The notes under the pieces: model-generated
What the model saw: only the letters and a program-made list of their open reading frames with translations
The model's database searches: none
What the model was told of the DNA's origin: nothing
NCBI GenBank assembly: GCA_015501055.1
Contig: JADNYV010000365.1
Location: forward strand, 1 to 34,415
From: Mucidula mucida
Taxonomy: Eukaryota; Basidiomycota; Agaricomycetes; Agaricales; Physalacriaceae
Direction: 5' to 3'
Length of the DNA: 34,415 nt
In this document: positions 1 through 12,051 of the stretch, piece after piece
Numbering within the stretch: the stretch's first letter is position 1
Layout of the letters: each line of letters starts with the position of its first letter
Translations under genes and position numbers: made by a program

Positions 1-58
1 TCAACGGGACGAAAAGGCTTGCCAGCCCTAGAGGTGAAGAACTAAGGTTGTTGGTTTC

Positions 59-210
59 TTAGACGATGAACCGGTAACACACCTGCTCGGCCAGCTCTCT
101 TGCCGCTTCATGAAAAGTGCGTCGATTGTGTCCATGCTTTTCGAACGTTATCTCTTCCATGAGATGACTACACAGCATGGTGGCCAAGAGCTGCAATCTT
201 GTTCGCGTTG
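59..210 (-). CDS. Possible 3' end of an unidentified minus-strand gene
   Basis: Read on the minus strand, a frame of about 50 codons ends in TAA at 59-61. It has a charged, coding-like composition, including the stretch MEEITFEKHGHNRRTF. No start, splice site or family could be established. The neighbouring frame upstream (to about 374) runs into a decayed plus-strand P450 fragment, so this may be a remnant exon rather than a working gene. No function is assigned. Confidence 0.2.
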
Positions 211-334
211 ATGCTGGGACACATTAGGGCTGAAATTTGACTGAAGATTGCGTCGCGCTGACCTGCATCGCACGGAGGTTCATTGGGTAGTAAGCTCTTT
301 GCCAAATCCGATCTAGCAAGGAAACATGAAATAT

Positions 335-640
335 AGCTCAAAGCGGCTCCCATTGTCTGCCTTGCTATGAGCAAGTCCCCGAATGTCTACATCGTTGTTC
401 GAACGTGAGCTGAAGACCGTTACCATTGCCGAAATTTTGGCGTCAATCTTAATTCTAGGAAGATCCAAGCGCTAATTGGAGTGTTTTCAGATTGTGGACA
501 TAAACCCAACGCTGCATATCGCGACCTCAATAGAAGCGTAGAACAGACGGGCAAAGCGTTCCAACCAGGATATTGGGTCGATTCTTTTCAAGCATTTCGG
601 CCAGCTTCGTTCCTTTATCTTGCATAAAATGACGTAGAAT
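335..640 (+). pseudogene. Decayed cytochrome P450 fragment related to P450 B
   Basis: This stretch is alignable by eye to the middle of P450 B (about 20070-20310). Shared blocks include CTGCCTTGC.ATGAGCAAGTC at 350-374 and, further on, the stretches around GCATAT..CGACCTCAA, GAACAGAC.GG, GCATTTCAACCAGG-like and TGG.TCG at about 510-590. Even the intron position is recognisable, with a TTCTAGG-like acceptor near 455. The reading frame is interrupted and neither the helix-I nor the heme-binding part is present nearby. It is therefore a relic of a paralogue, not a gene. It shows that P450 B-like sequence was once duplicated at the left border of the cluster. Confidence 0.75.
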
Positions 641-1185
641 TTAGTGATGGATGCCGGGCTGATACATCGTTTCAGAGACGAGCTAGTCGTTCAAGACTTT
701 GGCCTACGAGGAGACGACGAAATCACAACGGTATCAAGCGTTCCCGACAGGTACGTGACACTCACATCTTAGCTTTAGCAGGAAGAGCTTCAGGCCGCAT
801 TACGCGGCAACCCAGCTCGAGTCTTCCGGCGCGTTTTCACATTCACATGTCTACGCTGACGCGCCGAATATGCCTTCATTCTCAACGACGTCGGCCCAGC
901 CGGATTCATTGAAAGAGCAACACCTATGTGATTCATGGAGGTATGTAAACGAACCCAAGAACGTCGCAAATCCATTCCCTTCCATCCCTCCTTCTTTGTT
1001 CTGGCGTGGTGGACATAATTGGGCGTCTACATTACACAGACTATGAAGTAGAAATCAGAGTCATGGTAGACCGACTTGTCCCGTACTGAAGTACTCACCG
1101 ACTTGTAAGTACTCGATGCAAAGACATCTGGTCCATCGAGATTCGTAGACGTTTGCGTGTTGATCTAAAACAATGATTAAAGGCT
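641..1185. other. Stretch without recognisable gene
   Basis: This stretch lies between the P450 relic and the 3' end of the DUF6534 gene. Only short ORFs without motifs are present. Further decayed P450 sequence may continue a little past 640, but I could not align it. Confidence 0.5.
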
Positions 1186-3034
1186 TCATAGCATACGCAC
1201 AAAACGACAAACATGTATGTCGACGTCTGGCCTGCTGCCACTTCTTTTAGTATGAAGAGGGCTGAGGATAAGAGTGTCATTAGCCGAGGGACCTGTCGAG
1301 CGCGACGCATGCAGGCTTGACATCGTCGTCACAACTGATCCGGTTCCTTGCACGTAGTCCCTTGTATTCAAGTTGATGAGGAGTGTGCTGAAATAGAGGG
1401 AGCAGAGCGAGAACTCCACTATGGTGTAGTAGAGCGTGTCGGGGTAAACCGCCAGCTAATAATCCTAGTCAGAATTACCAAATGCGTTACCAGGAGTGGA
1501 TACATACTAAAATAAGGACCAAAGTGACTATGACTGCTGTCAAAGCACCACTACCCACTGTCACGAAGATAAGTCGGTAGACCATTTGTCTCGTCCTGGA
1601 ATTTTCAGTGAGCATTGCTCCTCAAGGCAATCTGTAATGACAGCGCACCTCGCGAAATGACTAGGGCCTTGTTCGGTCAAGAGGTAAAGCATACAGAGTG
1701 CGATGATGACATCAGCTGCGACAGCCGCCGCGCGAAGCGAAATGTTCAAGCCCTAGTGGAAGACTCAGGAGATATGATACTCGTCAACGAAAATAGTGCT
1801 CACGACAAGGAGAGGTTTGGATAGAGTAGCAATGTCAGTTCCGTATCTACAACGAAGGTTAGCCTCTGCGTCGAATGCGGAGCGTACAACTAATCACCCA
1901 TGGACCTGGTAGACTAAGCAAGACTTTTCAGCATGTTGAAACGTGAGTAGAGATGATATTGTACTCACTGATGATCCCGACTGTGGTAACATAAGGTGAG
2001 TATGACGACAGACTTACAAGAACAAATACGCACTCAGCTGCCACGACGCGAGTAAGACCTGTAATGGAGCGCATATTCTGAGAACAGGGCGAACCAGTCT
2101 TGACAGATACGTACCATAAAACCAATGAAGACTAGCGTAAGCACATTTTGGAAAACTGTCCGGACGAAAGACTTCTTTGCAACTACGATCCGAGTGAGTG
2201 GAAGGGAAAAGGCGTTCGGAGACGGTCGTGCGTACACTTATAGATGCGCCGGATGAAGTATAGCTGCACAACGAAAATGACTGTGGACTGTGGCGAACAT
2301 TTAGCTGAAACGAATGGCGTTTATGCTATGACATACTTCGATCCAGGTGTGGTGCTATGGGTAGTCTCATGTCGGTTAGTGAATGACAGTGGCGCACAAA
2401 GCTACTCTGTACTTGCCATCTGCTCCCTATTTCGAAACTAGCGGTAAGAATGTAGAGAGCAGTCGATAAGGAAAGAATAAAACTGACGGTGAGATGAGCG
2501 CCAACCCCACCATATCTCCATAATTGGACACCAAGGGACGCCAGTCTAGGAGGAAGGCAGAATGAGCCTCGCTGTGCACGATTTGCGAGTGAATGACCTA
2601 CTTCCTTTGACTACAAGAAGTGTGTTGGCCGTGTCGAAGACCCTGTAATGTTTACCAGTTCACACGCCTGTCGGAGTGGCGATGCGTGGGACGTACCATA
2701 GGAACGCAATCTACGGAACGGTCAGTGTCGAAGGGTTGAGGGCAGTCGCTTCAACCGGGACTTACCAAGAATTGGAGAGAGGCAGGATCATGGTCTCCGG
2801 AGCTACAAATGAAGTCAACACAAGTCGCATATCACGTCGGTTGACGACGGCGGACCACATGAAGTATATGAAGCTAGTAAAAATTATAATACAAACTGTT
2901 GAACGGGCCGCTTTGAGCACTTACACCTGGAGACTCGAGGCACCCCAGACTACACAGGACAGCCAACTGCCGAGAAGACAAGACCCGAAGCCTGTGGTGA
3001 TATCGATGACAATCTGCTGACCCGCTGAAGCCAT
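1186..3034 (-). CDS. DUF6534-type multi-pass membrane protein
   Basis: This is a multi-exon gene on the minus strand. The first exon starts at the ATG complementary to 3032-3034 (MASAGQQIVIDITTGFGS...) and ends SSLQ before a GTAAGT donor. Later exons give FIYFMWSAVV, IAFLWVFDTANTLLVV, LVSNYGDMVGLALIS, VIFVVQLYFIRRIYK, NISLRAAAVAADVIIAL, RTRQMVYRLIFVTVGSGAL and, last, DTLYYTIVEFSLCSLYFS followed by LLINLNTRDYVQG. The order of hydrophobic segments and the LINLNTRD-type ending match the DUF6534 family of basidiomycete 7-TM-like proteins, whose role is unknown. The stop is at 1186-1188. Exons between about 1750 and 2420 could not all be joined in frame, so either introns were missed or part is degenerate. 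It is probably a flanking gene rather than an enzyme of the cluster. Confidence 0.65.
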
Positions 3035-4661
3035 TGCTAAACTACAGTTGATGTAAGGACGTGAGCACTGAGTGGCATGCTACGTACTATTAACGCAGGG
3101 TTATATGCGAGCACGCCGCAAGAGGTTAAATGATGCCAACAAACGATGCACACGGGACTGGACGGTGTAGAAATGGCGAATGGGGCATTGGAATGGATAT
3201 CCACACGCCCTTACAGTATAGATTCTGGCCAGCGGGGAAACCTCATCACCGCCACGCTTCAAGAGACGGCATGACGCCGATCATTCCGGATGCACCCCAC
3301 GACGTCCGTATCAGCCAGTGGCCCTCGGACCTCAGGCCTCAGACCGTCATCTTCGGATATCAATCGCAGAAGCCGTCTTCATCACTGTTGAAGGTATTTG
3401 CATTCTCATCCAGTCCTCCGAAGGCCAATAGTATGAATCACAAGTTCGAGAACGCCTTCATATTCATCAACGCTACCTGTATACATTCCTCATGGAATAC
3501 ATCGGAATTTACATCTTGTCCTTCCGTGCGTCCTCACGTACACAAGTACACAATACAATCACTTCGAGCTCAGTCACAGATCTCAAGTTGAACCGCGACG
3601 AACTGGCATGTAGCCCCTCAAACACCCTTCTGTTGTTCGAATCAATGGAAACGTCAGGCGGCAGTGGCACGGGGTTTGAACTCAGCAAATATTAGACTGG
3701 GAAATACCATTAGACTGGAAATACCACAGAAACGTAAGGCGAGTTTCATATAGAGGGTCTTGTGTATGGCCGTTGGGGGGCGTTCCTACTCTCCGCCTCA
3801 CGAACTTGTAGATAGTGCTCTTCCTGGGCATCCAGTATATATGTTTTCATTGACGTGTCGGCATTCAGGTACTTGCGAAAGGGGACTAAAAAACGTCCAA
3901 ATACCCATGACATACCTTCTTTTGTTCCAACATCGGTCTGCCTGGTTAGTTCCGCGTCTTACACGGTGTTGTTACTTCGAAGCGCCAGCGCGAAGGTGGC
4001 ACTCGATTTGAGAACTCGTCCGCGAATCTGATCAGAAAGCATCTGACTTACATGGGCATACACATCATTTCTTGATACTCAAGGCCACTGATGGATATGA
4101 GCAGAAGCACAGGATATCTATGAACGTTAGTCACCGTAAGTTTGCGCGCCCGGGTATCAGCGTTGGTTACACCTCCTTCAAGCCATTGGCTTGAAACGAA
4201 AAACAAAGTCTAAGTGCCAGTTCAAACGGAGATACTTAACATGAAAATGATATCAGACGGCGGGCAAACCATCAGATGCTGGAATGATTATCGAGCGAGA
4301 CTGCGAATATCGACGTTCACGCACCCCATACGGAGAATTTTGAAGCCCCAGAATCCCTAGAAATAACGATCGATGGAGGCTGAGAAGGTTCCTCAAGCAG
4401 AAATGTCATCACAGCGCGGTGATGTTGAGGACAAAGGAAGAGCGTATGGTCCTAACTCAAGAGTGTTCCCATGTTCGACTTTCCCATGATTATCAGTCAT
4501 GTGTGCAAGTTGAACGAACTACTCACGCGTCTATGCTTCCACGGACTTCAGGGAACCACACCTTCATTGAACAATAGTATACACATTCATCGATTTACAG
4601 TTCGATTCAAAGCGCCGTACTGAATGATACAGGGACCTGCTCATATTTGCCATCTGCAGCT
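3035..4661. other. Intergenic stretch, no supported gene
   Basis: This lies between the divergent 5' end of the DUF6534 gene and the 3' end of the aldo/keto reductase. It contains one open frame of 153 codons (3130-3591, plus). That frame has no recognisable domain, no splice support and a composition unlike the neighbouring genes. A short imperfect tandem repeat lies at 3691-3725. Confidence 0.5.
3691..3725. repeat. Short tandem repeat, two units
   Basis: The unit ATTAGACTGGGAAATACC is followed directly by a copy lacking one G. There are only two units of 18 and 17 bases, with no evident function. Confidence 0.7.
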
Positions 4662-6092
4662 TCAAAACCTCGGAGGTCGATATTCGTACCTACACGTCAT
4701 TTAGAACATGCAGACATATGAGAGACTGAACACTCACAGTTCTTCAAGGTACTTGATGTCCTCATCAGGCAGCGATTTAGTGCCGATGACAACGGCCTCC
4801 AGAAGTCTCTCAGGCTATACGAATAATCAGATACTGCAGGTGGACGGAGAGGCATACACACAGTATTAGCGCCAACAATGGGACTAGAAATCTTGGTCAA
4901 AGACCAACTTAGAGCAACCTGAGACATCTTCCAAGAGTGCTTTTCAGCAAGCTCGATGACGCGCTCGATGATTTTGATGTCCGACGGCTTCAGCTCTTTC
5001 TGGAAGCCGGCCTCCGTACGATTCGTCTTGGTGCCGAGCGGGCGCGCTAGATTCCCATCCAACAACGGAGAATAGCCCATGATGCCGATCCCTTTGTACT
5101 TGCAGTACGCGAAGAGCTCCAACTCCTAGCGGTAAATGTATGTGAATGAGAGTTCTACGGGAATTTGGAAAGAGTGTACAAACCTCGGTGCGATACAGAA
5201 GGGAGTGTTCCATCTGGACACAGGTAAAAGTGGTCCATCCATGGGCCTGAGCGACGTTGTTCATCTCAATGAACTTCCACGCCTTGGTGTTCGACGCCCC
5301 GAGGTAGCGAACCTTTCCGGAGCGGACGAGATCGTTCAATGCACACATCGTCTCCTCGAAGGGGGTTTCATCGTCGGGCATATGGATCAAGAGAACATCG
5401 ATATAGTCGGTCTGAAGACGGCTGAGGCAGTCTGCGACTTGATTGAAGATAGCAGCTCGGGAGAGTCCACCGTGGTTAACGTAGTCGCGCTGGTCTTTCA
5501 GTTCTGGGCGGAAGTAGCTGGTGATCGTCGTTGGATCTTCGTGATCGACTAGGAACCTGATTTTTGTGACGAGGGTAATGTTGGTTCGTGGAATGTTGGA
5601 CTAGAAAGCGTCAACGCTCTTATGTTCGAGTGGCGGAGTTCGAGGGGACTTACTTGCATCAAAAATTTGCCAATGATGGCCTCGCACATGCCATTGCTAC
5701 GTGTATAGTTCAGCGGGCACGCTTCTCGAAGACGACGAGTCTGCATACCTATACATGTTGGCAGTGTCCCAAGTCGTAACTCCAGCATCATATGCGGCTT
5801 GTAGAAGGGGAAACGCCTATTTGCTGGTTAGAAGCTATTCAGCACCGTGAGGGACGCCATGACCTCTTTTTCAGTCTTGGTCCATTTCTAGATGTCTGAT
5901 GTGAACACGACCGTAAAGACGCGACTTCGGAGATCACTCACGGTCCAGGCGGGATTTCCGAAACTCATGCATCCAAGCTGATGACGGTCTCAAACCAGAT
6001 CATGCTCCCATTGTAAAGTAAACACTCACAATGGGGACAGAGACGCGCAATCCAGAGTTTCCTAGACGCCTGTAGACTGCTTTCGTGGTCAT
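4662..6092 (-). CDS. Aldo/keto reductase
   Basis: This is an NADPH-dependent carbonyl reductase of the aldo/keto reductase family, of the fungal aryl-alcohol-dehydrogenase-like type and about 334 residues. The start is the ATG complementary to 6090-6092 (MTTKAVYRRLGNSGLRV), and nine exons can be joined in frame to a TGA at 4662-4664. All four catalytic residues are visible: Asp58 and Tyr63 in WDTANMY, Lys91 in LVTK, and the His of VLLIHMP (about residue 148). Further family landmarks are LGCMSFGNP, SGKVRYLGASN, MGYSPLL and SPIVGANT. It is transcribed divergently from the OYE gene across a 655-base gap, which fits a shared promoter. Its likely role is to reduce an aldehyde or ketone, perhaps the aldehyde released by the nearby NRPS-like reductase (inference). 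No lesion was seen. Confidence 0.9.
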
Positions 6093-6747
6093 TGCGAGTA
6101 TCGTGAGGTCAATGTAATCTGATTGACTGCCTATATGTAAAGCTGTCTAGTGACTGTGACACCTGTCTGGGGTCTTCGGATCCCGCAGATGAATGTCAAA
6201 GAGAAGCATTCGAGGCAAGCTAGTTCGACTCCGGATATCCTCAAAAATAAGCGCCAACGGATAATCAGCTGAAAGGAGCCGGTGCGAGGGTAAATCGGGG
6301 AGCCTTTCAACGACGGCTTCTGTGAACGGGGCAAGTTGAAGGGTTCCTGAGGTCGTTGGACGGGAGAAGATTGAGCTGAGCGTTGTTCCGTGAGATTCGG
6401 AGCTGAAGAGTGCATTGCCAAAGGAGTACGTTCGAAAGAACGACTTAGATCACAAATGAGCAGGCAACTTGGGGTATCAGCTAATTTCGTCCGCCAGTAA
6501 GACAGTCGACCAAGTTCGGACCGAACACTAGTATCAAGCCTAGGTAATAGCGAAGGTAGGTACGACCATAGATATCTGTGAATCATGAGGACCTGGTGGT
6601 GAGTGAGAGGGCCGAGGTCTGTAAATTGATTACTAATGCCAGGGGCGTTGGTTCCAATCATGAGTGCAAAACTCGAAAGTGCTTCACGCGATTGTCATTT
6701 TGGTGATGTTAATGCATATGCTGCCCTCTTCCAAGTGCCAGTCGACT
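6093..6747. promoter_or_regulatory. Divergent promoter region of AKR and OYE genes
   Basis: This is a 655-base gap between two head-to-head genes. A TATA-like CATATAGG (minus strand, near 6130-6137) lies about 40 bases upstream of the AKR start. One long antisense frame (6131-6661) has no recognisable domain and is treated as chance. No specific operator was identified. Confidence 0.4.
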
Positions 6748-8017
6748 ATGGCTCGGTCTTCCAAGCTTTTACAGCCCGTGACGCTCGGCGCTCTACGTCT
6801 TCAGCATCGCGTTGTACTAGCACCTCTGACACGGTACAAGGCAACAGAGAAAACTCACATACCTAATGTACCCATCATGAAGGAGTATTACGCTCAACGT
6901 GCTAGTGAACCTGGCACACTGCTCATCTCCGAAGCTACATTGATCGCACAAAAGGCAGGCGTTTACAAGAATGTGCCGGGTATCTGGTGTGAGGAGCAGG
7001 CTGTGGCTTGGAAGGAGGTGTGTTATGGGTTTGGGTTTGGTAAACTTAGTTTGGTGAATATAGATAACCGACGCAGTCCACGCTCGAGGCTGCTTCATGT
7101 TCTGCCAATTGTGGGCTCTCGGACGGGCTGCAGACTACAACGCTTTGCGAGAAGAAGACCCTTCTTTGCCCTTCGTTGGTGCATCAGACATCCAACTCTC
7201 TGAGCAACCCGCGGATGCACCTCCTCCTCGACCGCTTACGATCGCAGAAATTCAGGACTATATACAGCAGTACGTCCAGGCGGCCTCTCTTGCCGTTCGC
7301 CAAGCCGGCTTCGATGGAGTTGAGATTCATGCCGCCAATGGGTATCTCGTAGACCAATTCCTGCAGTCAACGAGTAATAACCGGACCGACGCTTACGGCG
7401 GGAGCGTAGAGAATAGGGCACGTTTCGCGCTAGAGATTGTCGATGCGGTCGCAGCAGTAGTTGGCCCAGAAAGAACCGCGATCAGAATAAGCCCGTGGAG
7501 CCAGTTCCAAGGTATGCGAGCTTGTTTTCACTTTCAATAAGCTCCATGACTTGGTATCTAGACATGCGAATGCAAGACCCCGTACCGACCTTTGCGTATC
7601 TCGTCTCACAATTGAAGCTGCGACAACGCGGCCTCGCGTTCCTTCACGCTGTCGAGCCAAGGATATACGGAGGTTCAGATGGAGACGCGCGGGACGGCAA
7701 TGAATCAAACGACTTTCTCAGGGCGCTATGGGCACCCAAGCCTTTCATAGCTGCTGGTGGGTTCAATCGGGACTCGGCTATGGCTTCTGCGGATAAGAAA
7801 GGTGATTTGGTTGCATTCGGAAGGGCTTTTCTATCAAATGTAAGTCTCTAGTCGGCTTCCTAAGTTCATGCTGACGAATGCCTTGAAGCCCGATATCGTG
7901 AAAAAGATGAGGACGAACACTACGCTGACTCCATATCACCGCGCGACGTTTTTCATTCCCGGAGATCTAACTGGGATAGGATATACAGATTATCCATTCG
8001 CAGACTCGGAGGTTTGA
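6748..8017 (+). CDS. Old yellow enzyme-type flavin oxidoreductase
   Basis: This is an FMN-dependent ene-reductase or NADH:flavin oxidoreductase of about 380 residues. The first exon from the ATG at 6748 encodes MARSSKLLQPVTLG. An in-frame ATG at 6664 would add 28 residues that the family does not have, so 6748 is preferred. Four exons join in frame to the TGA at 8015-8017. Family landmarks are APLTRYKA (flavin-contacting Thr), FCQLWALGRAAD, the substrate-binding pair in EIHAANGYLVDQF (His and Asn, with the following Tyr), DAYGGSVENRARF, and the C-terminal FGRAFLSNPDIV loop that binds the FMN phosphate. The likely reaction is reduction of a C=C bond next to a carbonyl. The 3' end lies only 20 bases from the 3' end of the convergent NRPS-like gene, so the transcripts probably overlap. 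Confidence 0.93.
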
Positions 8018-8037
8018 GTGTATCTGGGTCATCTACA

Positions 8038-11000
8038 TCAATTCTCAGCGCCGTTTAAAGACCTGAGCGATAGAAATCCAATCTCCATCCAGTACTGAAG
8101 CCAACGCTGAACATCATCTACATTCAAGGGCTTCGCATCTCGGAGAGTAGCTGACAAACGCTGCGCGTGAGTGCAATCAATTGTACGAACGCCAGTTCCT
8201 TTTCGCGCCAAACTTTCTCTGAAAAACTCGAGCAACTTCAGCGCGGGAAGATCTTGAAAGGGTGTCGACGGGTCGCGCGTACGCGCCTCCAAACGCCCGA
8301 ACCATTCCAAGAATGAGATCAATGGAAGGTCCACGCGCTCAGCCAGCATGCGGCAAATATCCTCGGACGGTTGTGGGTGAGGATGCACGAGATGGAGAAC
8401 CTGAACCTGAGCGACCTCTTCAGAAACGACAACGTCTAGAATTGCTCCCGCAGCGACATCGAGAGGTATCCATGAGCATGACTAGTTGGTTGAGTATAAG
8501 TAATGCGACGTCAAGCAGAATACTCACACCAGGGAGAATCGGTACGCATCCTAATGCAACGCTTGACTTCATGATTGCAGGAATCCAATCTGATGAGTTC
8601 CACGCGCCGTTCAGACCTCCCGCGATCTGTCCTGTTCGAAGTATGGTAACCTGAAGAGACGCTTCCTTGGCGGCTCGGTAAAGCATATTCTCGGCAATCC
8701 ATTTGCTTTCGCTATACCCCTGTCCGGCGGCAGTCATACAATCTGTCACTGACGCTTCGAATGCAGAGTCGCTTTCACAATCTGTGGGAAATCTGAAGGT
8801 CATTCCGCCTGATTGAAGTACTCGGCTTACTGCGTAGAACACTGATCGAGCTGATGAAGAGAAAGCGAGGGTTCCGCAAGGAGTGCACGGCCAACTTGAT
8901 CAGCTCTCGCATGCCAACCAGAACGTTCATAAATGATATTAACGTCAAGTTGAAGTCGACAGGCCAGGCGCTGTGTATGATGTGGGTTACACTCTGCTTA
9001 ATCTGTGGAATGGGTTAACATGGCCCAAGGCAAGCGAGCAACACCCACCTCGTCCATCAAACTAGGTCCGAGTTTCGTTATATCCCCCTCTAATAGTATC
9101 ACTTTGTCCACCTCGCAGGACTGGGGGGCATATCCTCGACTGCTCAGGGCCTCTTTCTGTCTGTCGAAGAGGCTGCTCCCGTTTTGGGAGAGGCGATTGA
9201 TGGCATACACCTTCAGGACGTCGTCACATTGAACCAATTTAGCCAGAGTGGCGGCGCCCACGCTTCCCGTGGTTCCGGTGATGAGCACCACGGCACCTGG
9301 ACTCGGACGAGCTGTCTCCCCTACAGTCGTCGGTGAAAAGCACCCCGGCAAAGCACAGCTTTCGAAGACATCTAGGATGTCCTTCAATTTCCTGTCAGCA
9401 CTAGCCGTCTCTGCGTGTTCAATTCCAACGGACATTCCGGCAAGACGGCAAGACATCATTGATATAGTCGGATTCGTGTAGACGAAATTCGTTGTTACTG
9501 GCACAGTAACTTTTGGCGGGCTATGGCTAACCGCATTGAATATTACATTCCGTATCCAGGCTGCCTGTAAACTGAATTATGGTCAACAGAGGAAGACATG
9601 ACTGCAATGATTGTAACCTATCACAACCGTGCGCAAACAAATTTTCTTCGTCATTCACAGGACGAGCTAAGGTCTTGTTGACCACCGCTCGAACGAAAGT
9701 CCTAGACGAGTCGTAATTCCATTCTTCGGGAGCCGTTACCCCACCGTAGGTCTCGATAGTAGCATATAAATTCTCGATTTCTGCGTCGTAACTGTGAAGC
9801 GTGAAAGCACGTCTGATAGTCCCCTTCGGAGTAATTGCAAACGGCTTAGCGGGATGACTGAAGATGACCATCTAGGACCTGTGAGCTTCTCGATACAGGC
9901 AATCAAGCCCTTCAAGACTTGCCTCTTTGAAGAGTCTCGAGTGACTTGGAGCAACTTCGTTCATAGTCTGAATGCTCGGCCAGATCAGAGCTCGATATTT
10001 CTCCACGGCATCCTTGTCGTGTGGTTCGAACAAATAATCGGTTTTGAGCTGTACAAGCACACCGTTCTGGACCCGCCCACGACCAAACATGATACACGAG
10101 TCGACATAGGAGCTTTGATTCAAAACAGCCTCTGTAGTCCCCCATTGAGGTGAGCCGTTCATGAAGCAGTCAGGCAGGACAATTACCGAGTGGGACCGGA
10201 TTGGTCTGAAAAAGGCCCAGGTATTTAGTAAAGGTGGCGCGACGGATGTAGGGAACGAATAAACCTTTTCACCAGTCGAAAGCATGATCTGGTCATCCTT
10301 ACGACTGATTAGTTTCCAGCGGTTCGCTAGCGTCGGATGGGGGACAAAGAGATCATTCGTCGCGTACGCGTCTTGTCCATTCCACTTCACATTGGCTGCT
10401 GGCAAGACGCCGTCGGGTCGAGCCTCAAAATCAATCCATGTGAATACAAGTCAGCGAGTCACAAGCCTACTCACGATGGCAATCAGTTCGAATGTCGCGT
10501 CGCCTTGGGGGTCCATTACACTCGCCATCAAAGGATTCAGCTGAATGTATTCCCAGTCCATTCCGAGAGGCGCTAAGGAACGACCTTATCAGTCGTTGAC
10601 AGCGGAATTCACGACCAAAAAGTGGTACCCTGCAGATGTAGACAGTAAGTCCCAGCTTCTGTTCTGCGAAATGTTCAGATTTAGAAAAGAAGTACAAGAA
10701 TTATACCAACGATCCGAGGGTGCTGTAGATGTTACATCCCTGATGCACCAGTGAGTCACCGACTGCTTTGTTCAGTGGCCCTCCGCCAAATACCTTCAAG
10801 TAAAGTTAATTGTTGCACAGGTAACGAACATGGTTCCTCACAATGCCTTGTATGTCCCGCAGGTTAGCTACCTTTTTGGGATCTTCAGACCAATTCTAGT
10901 AGACCTCGACTCAGGTCCAATCACAATCATTCAACAAAAGGAGATACCTCAAGCAATACCGGTATGACAAACAAGAAGTCTGGTTTTACAGCCAGCGTGC

Positions 11001-12051
11001 CTTTCCAGACAGCATCAAACGAAGGTGTAACGGCAGGACTTGAGGGCGGGAAAACACCGATTACCAGTCCCGTCGTAGGCTATAATCCATTTCAGTTCAA
11101 GGGAGTATGCGCTACACCAAATCACACCTGCCACGACATAAAGAAGAAGCCAGAGACATGGAACAAGTTCATCAAAGTGTGTGCTGCGAACGTTTTTCCG
11201 TTGAAGTTGAGACTGGCGGTAACTGAGAGAACGCGACGTCAAGTAGAGAATACTGATCGAGCATGTACACCAAACTCACACGGCGCCATCGCGAGCTGAG
11301 TGCACATCTTGTCGGAATACCTAATGATCTTTGGGAAGGCCGTTGAACCTTCGCCCGTAAGCAACGACGGTAAAGAGTCGCGGAAAGGACATACCAGACG
11401 AATGTAGAATGATCCTTGTAGCCAATATGTCTCTCTGACGTGGCGGTAGGGGTCGAAATTCGGCAACGGTGTGATACATAGTCTCATACGTAGGCATTGA
11501 AATGATGATGGGTCGTTCATGTTCCTCCATGATGTGTAAAGACGTCCTGGCTAGCTTGAGCATCATTGCATCATCGCTAACTAACAGGTGACTTGGGCGC
11601 ATCTCGCGAAGAAGATACGCCACATTTGTGGCAGAGTTACGCGGTGACATCGGCATTAACTGAATATTTGCTCTGAGTATGCCAAGGTACACTGTGAATG
11701 CAGTTATGGTATCTGAACCACGGATAATAAGCCTCGGAAAACTGTGATTATTGGACACGCACCGCTCATATCCAAAGTGGCGACAAGTCTTGGCGGATCT
11801 GCTGGTAAATCGAGATTGAAACCGGCCAATTCAGCGACCAGCCAACCAGAACGATGTACGGCGGGAACGAGGGATGAGTAGTGCACATGGTGTAAACTCT
11901 TCGTGACTGGATCGGGATACACAAAGACAGGCCGATCCGGATTATTCGCATAGTGGAAGTCGTATAACTCAGGGACTGACAAGGAGCCATCCAGTGGTGG
12001 AGTCGACCAACCATCTGCCGCATGTAAGAGAGAGTCTGGAAAATGCTCCAT
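8038..12051 (-). CDS. NRPS-like carboxylic acid reductase (A-T-R)
   Basis: This is a single-module enzyme of roughly 1,100 residues. The adenylation domain (first ~560 residues) shows PELYDFHYANNPDRPVF, the core motif HSSGSTAFPK (donor site inside the Gly codon), FGGGPLNKAVGD, GSTEAGT, NDLFVPHP, RKDDQIMLSTGEK and NPVPLE. The thiolation domain carries the carrier motif AHGCDSLQAAWIRN. The reductase domain has LITGTTGSVGAATL, HIIHSAWPVDFN, GYSESKWIAENML (Tyr/Lys of the SDR type) and LNGAWNSSDWIP. This architecture activates a carboxylic acid as AMP ester, loads it as a thioester and releases it reductively as aldehyde with NADPH. The substrate cannot be read from the sequence. The start is the ATG complementary to 12049-12051, just before HFPDSLLHAADG; a frame upstream lacks ATG. 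About a dozen introns are present, one of them GC-AG (after the exon ending SRLFKE). A frame change near 8809-8830 is unresolved. Confidence 0.9.

Noticed and set aside
3130..3591. Plus-strand open frame of 153 codons in the 3.0-4.6 kb gap
   Set aside because: No family resemblance, unusual composition and no neighbouring exons in frame. Probably chance.
6131..6661. Minus-strand open frame of 176 codons between the AKR and OYE genes
   Set aside because: No recognisable domain and low-complexity composition rich in Ser, Arg and Pro. It lies exactly in the shared promoter gap and is not supported by splice-site logic.
9590..9650. Apparent Ser-to-Arg loss in the carrier motif of the A-T-R enzyme
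   Set aside because: Correct placement of a 46-base intron restores the serine as AG|T. The motif is intact.
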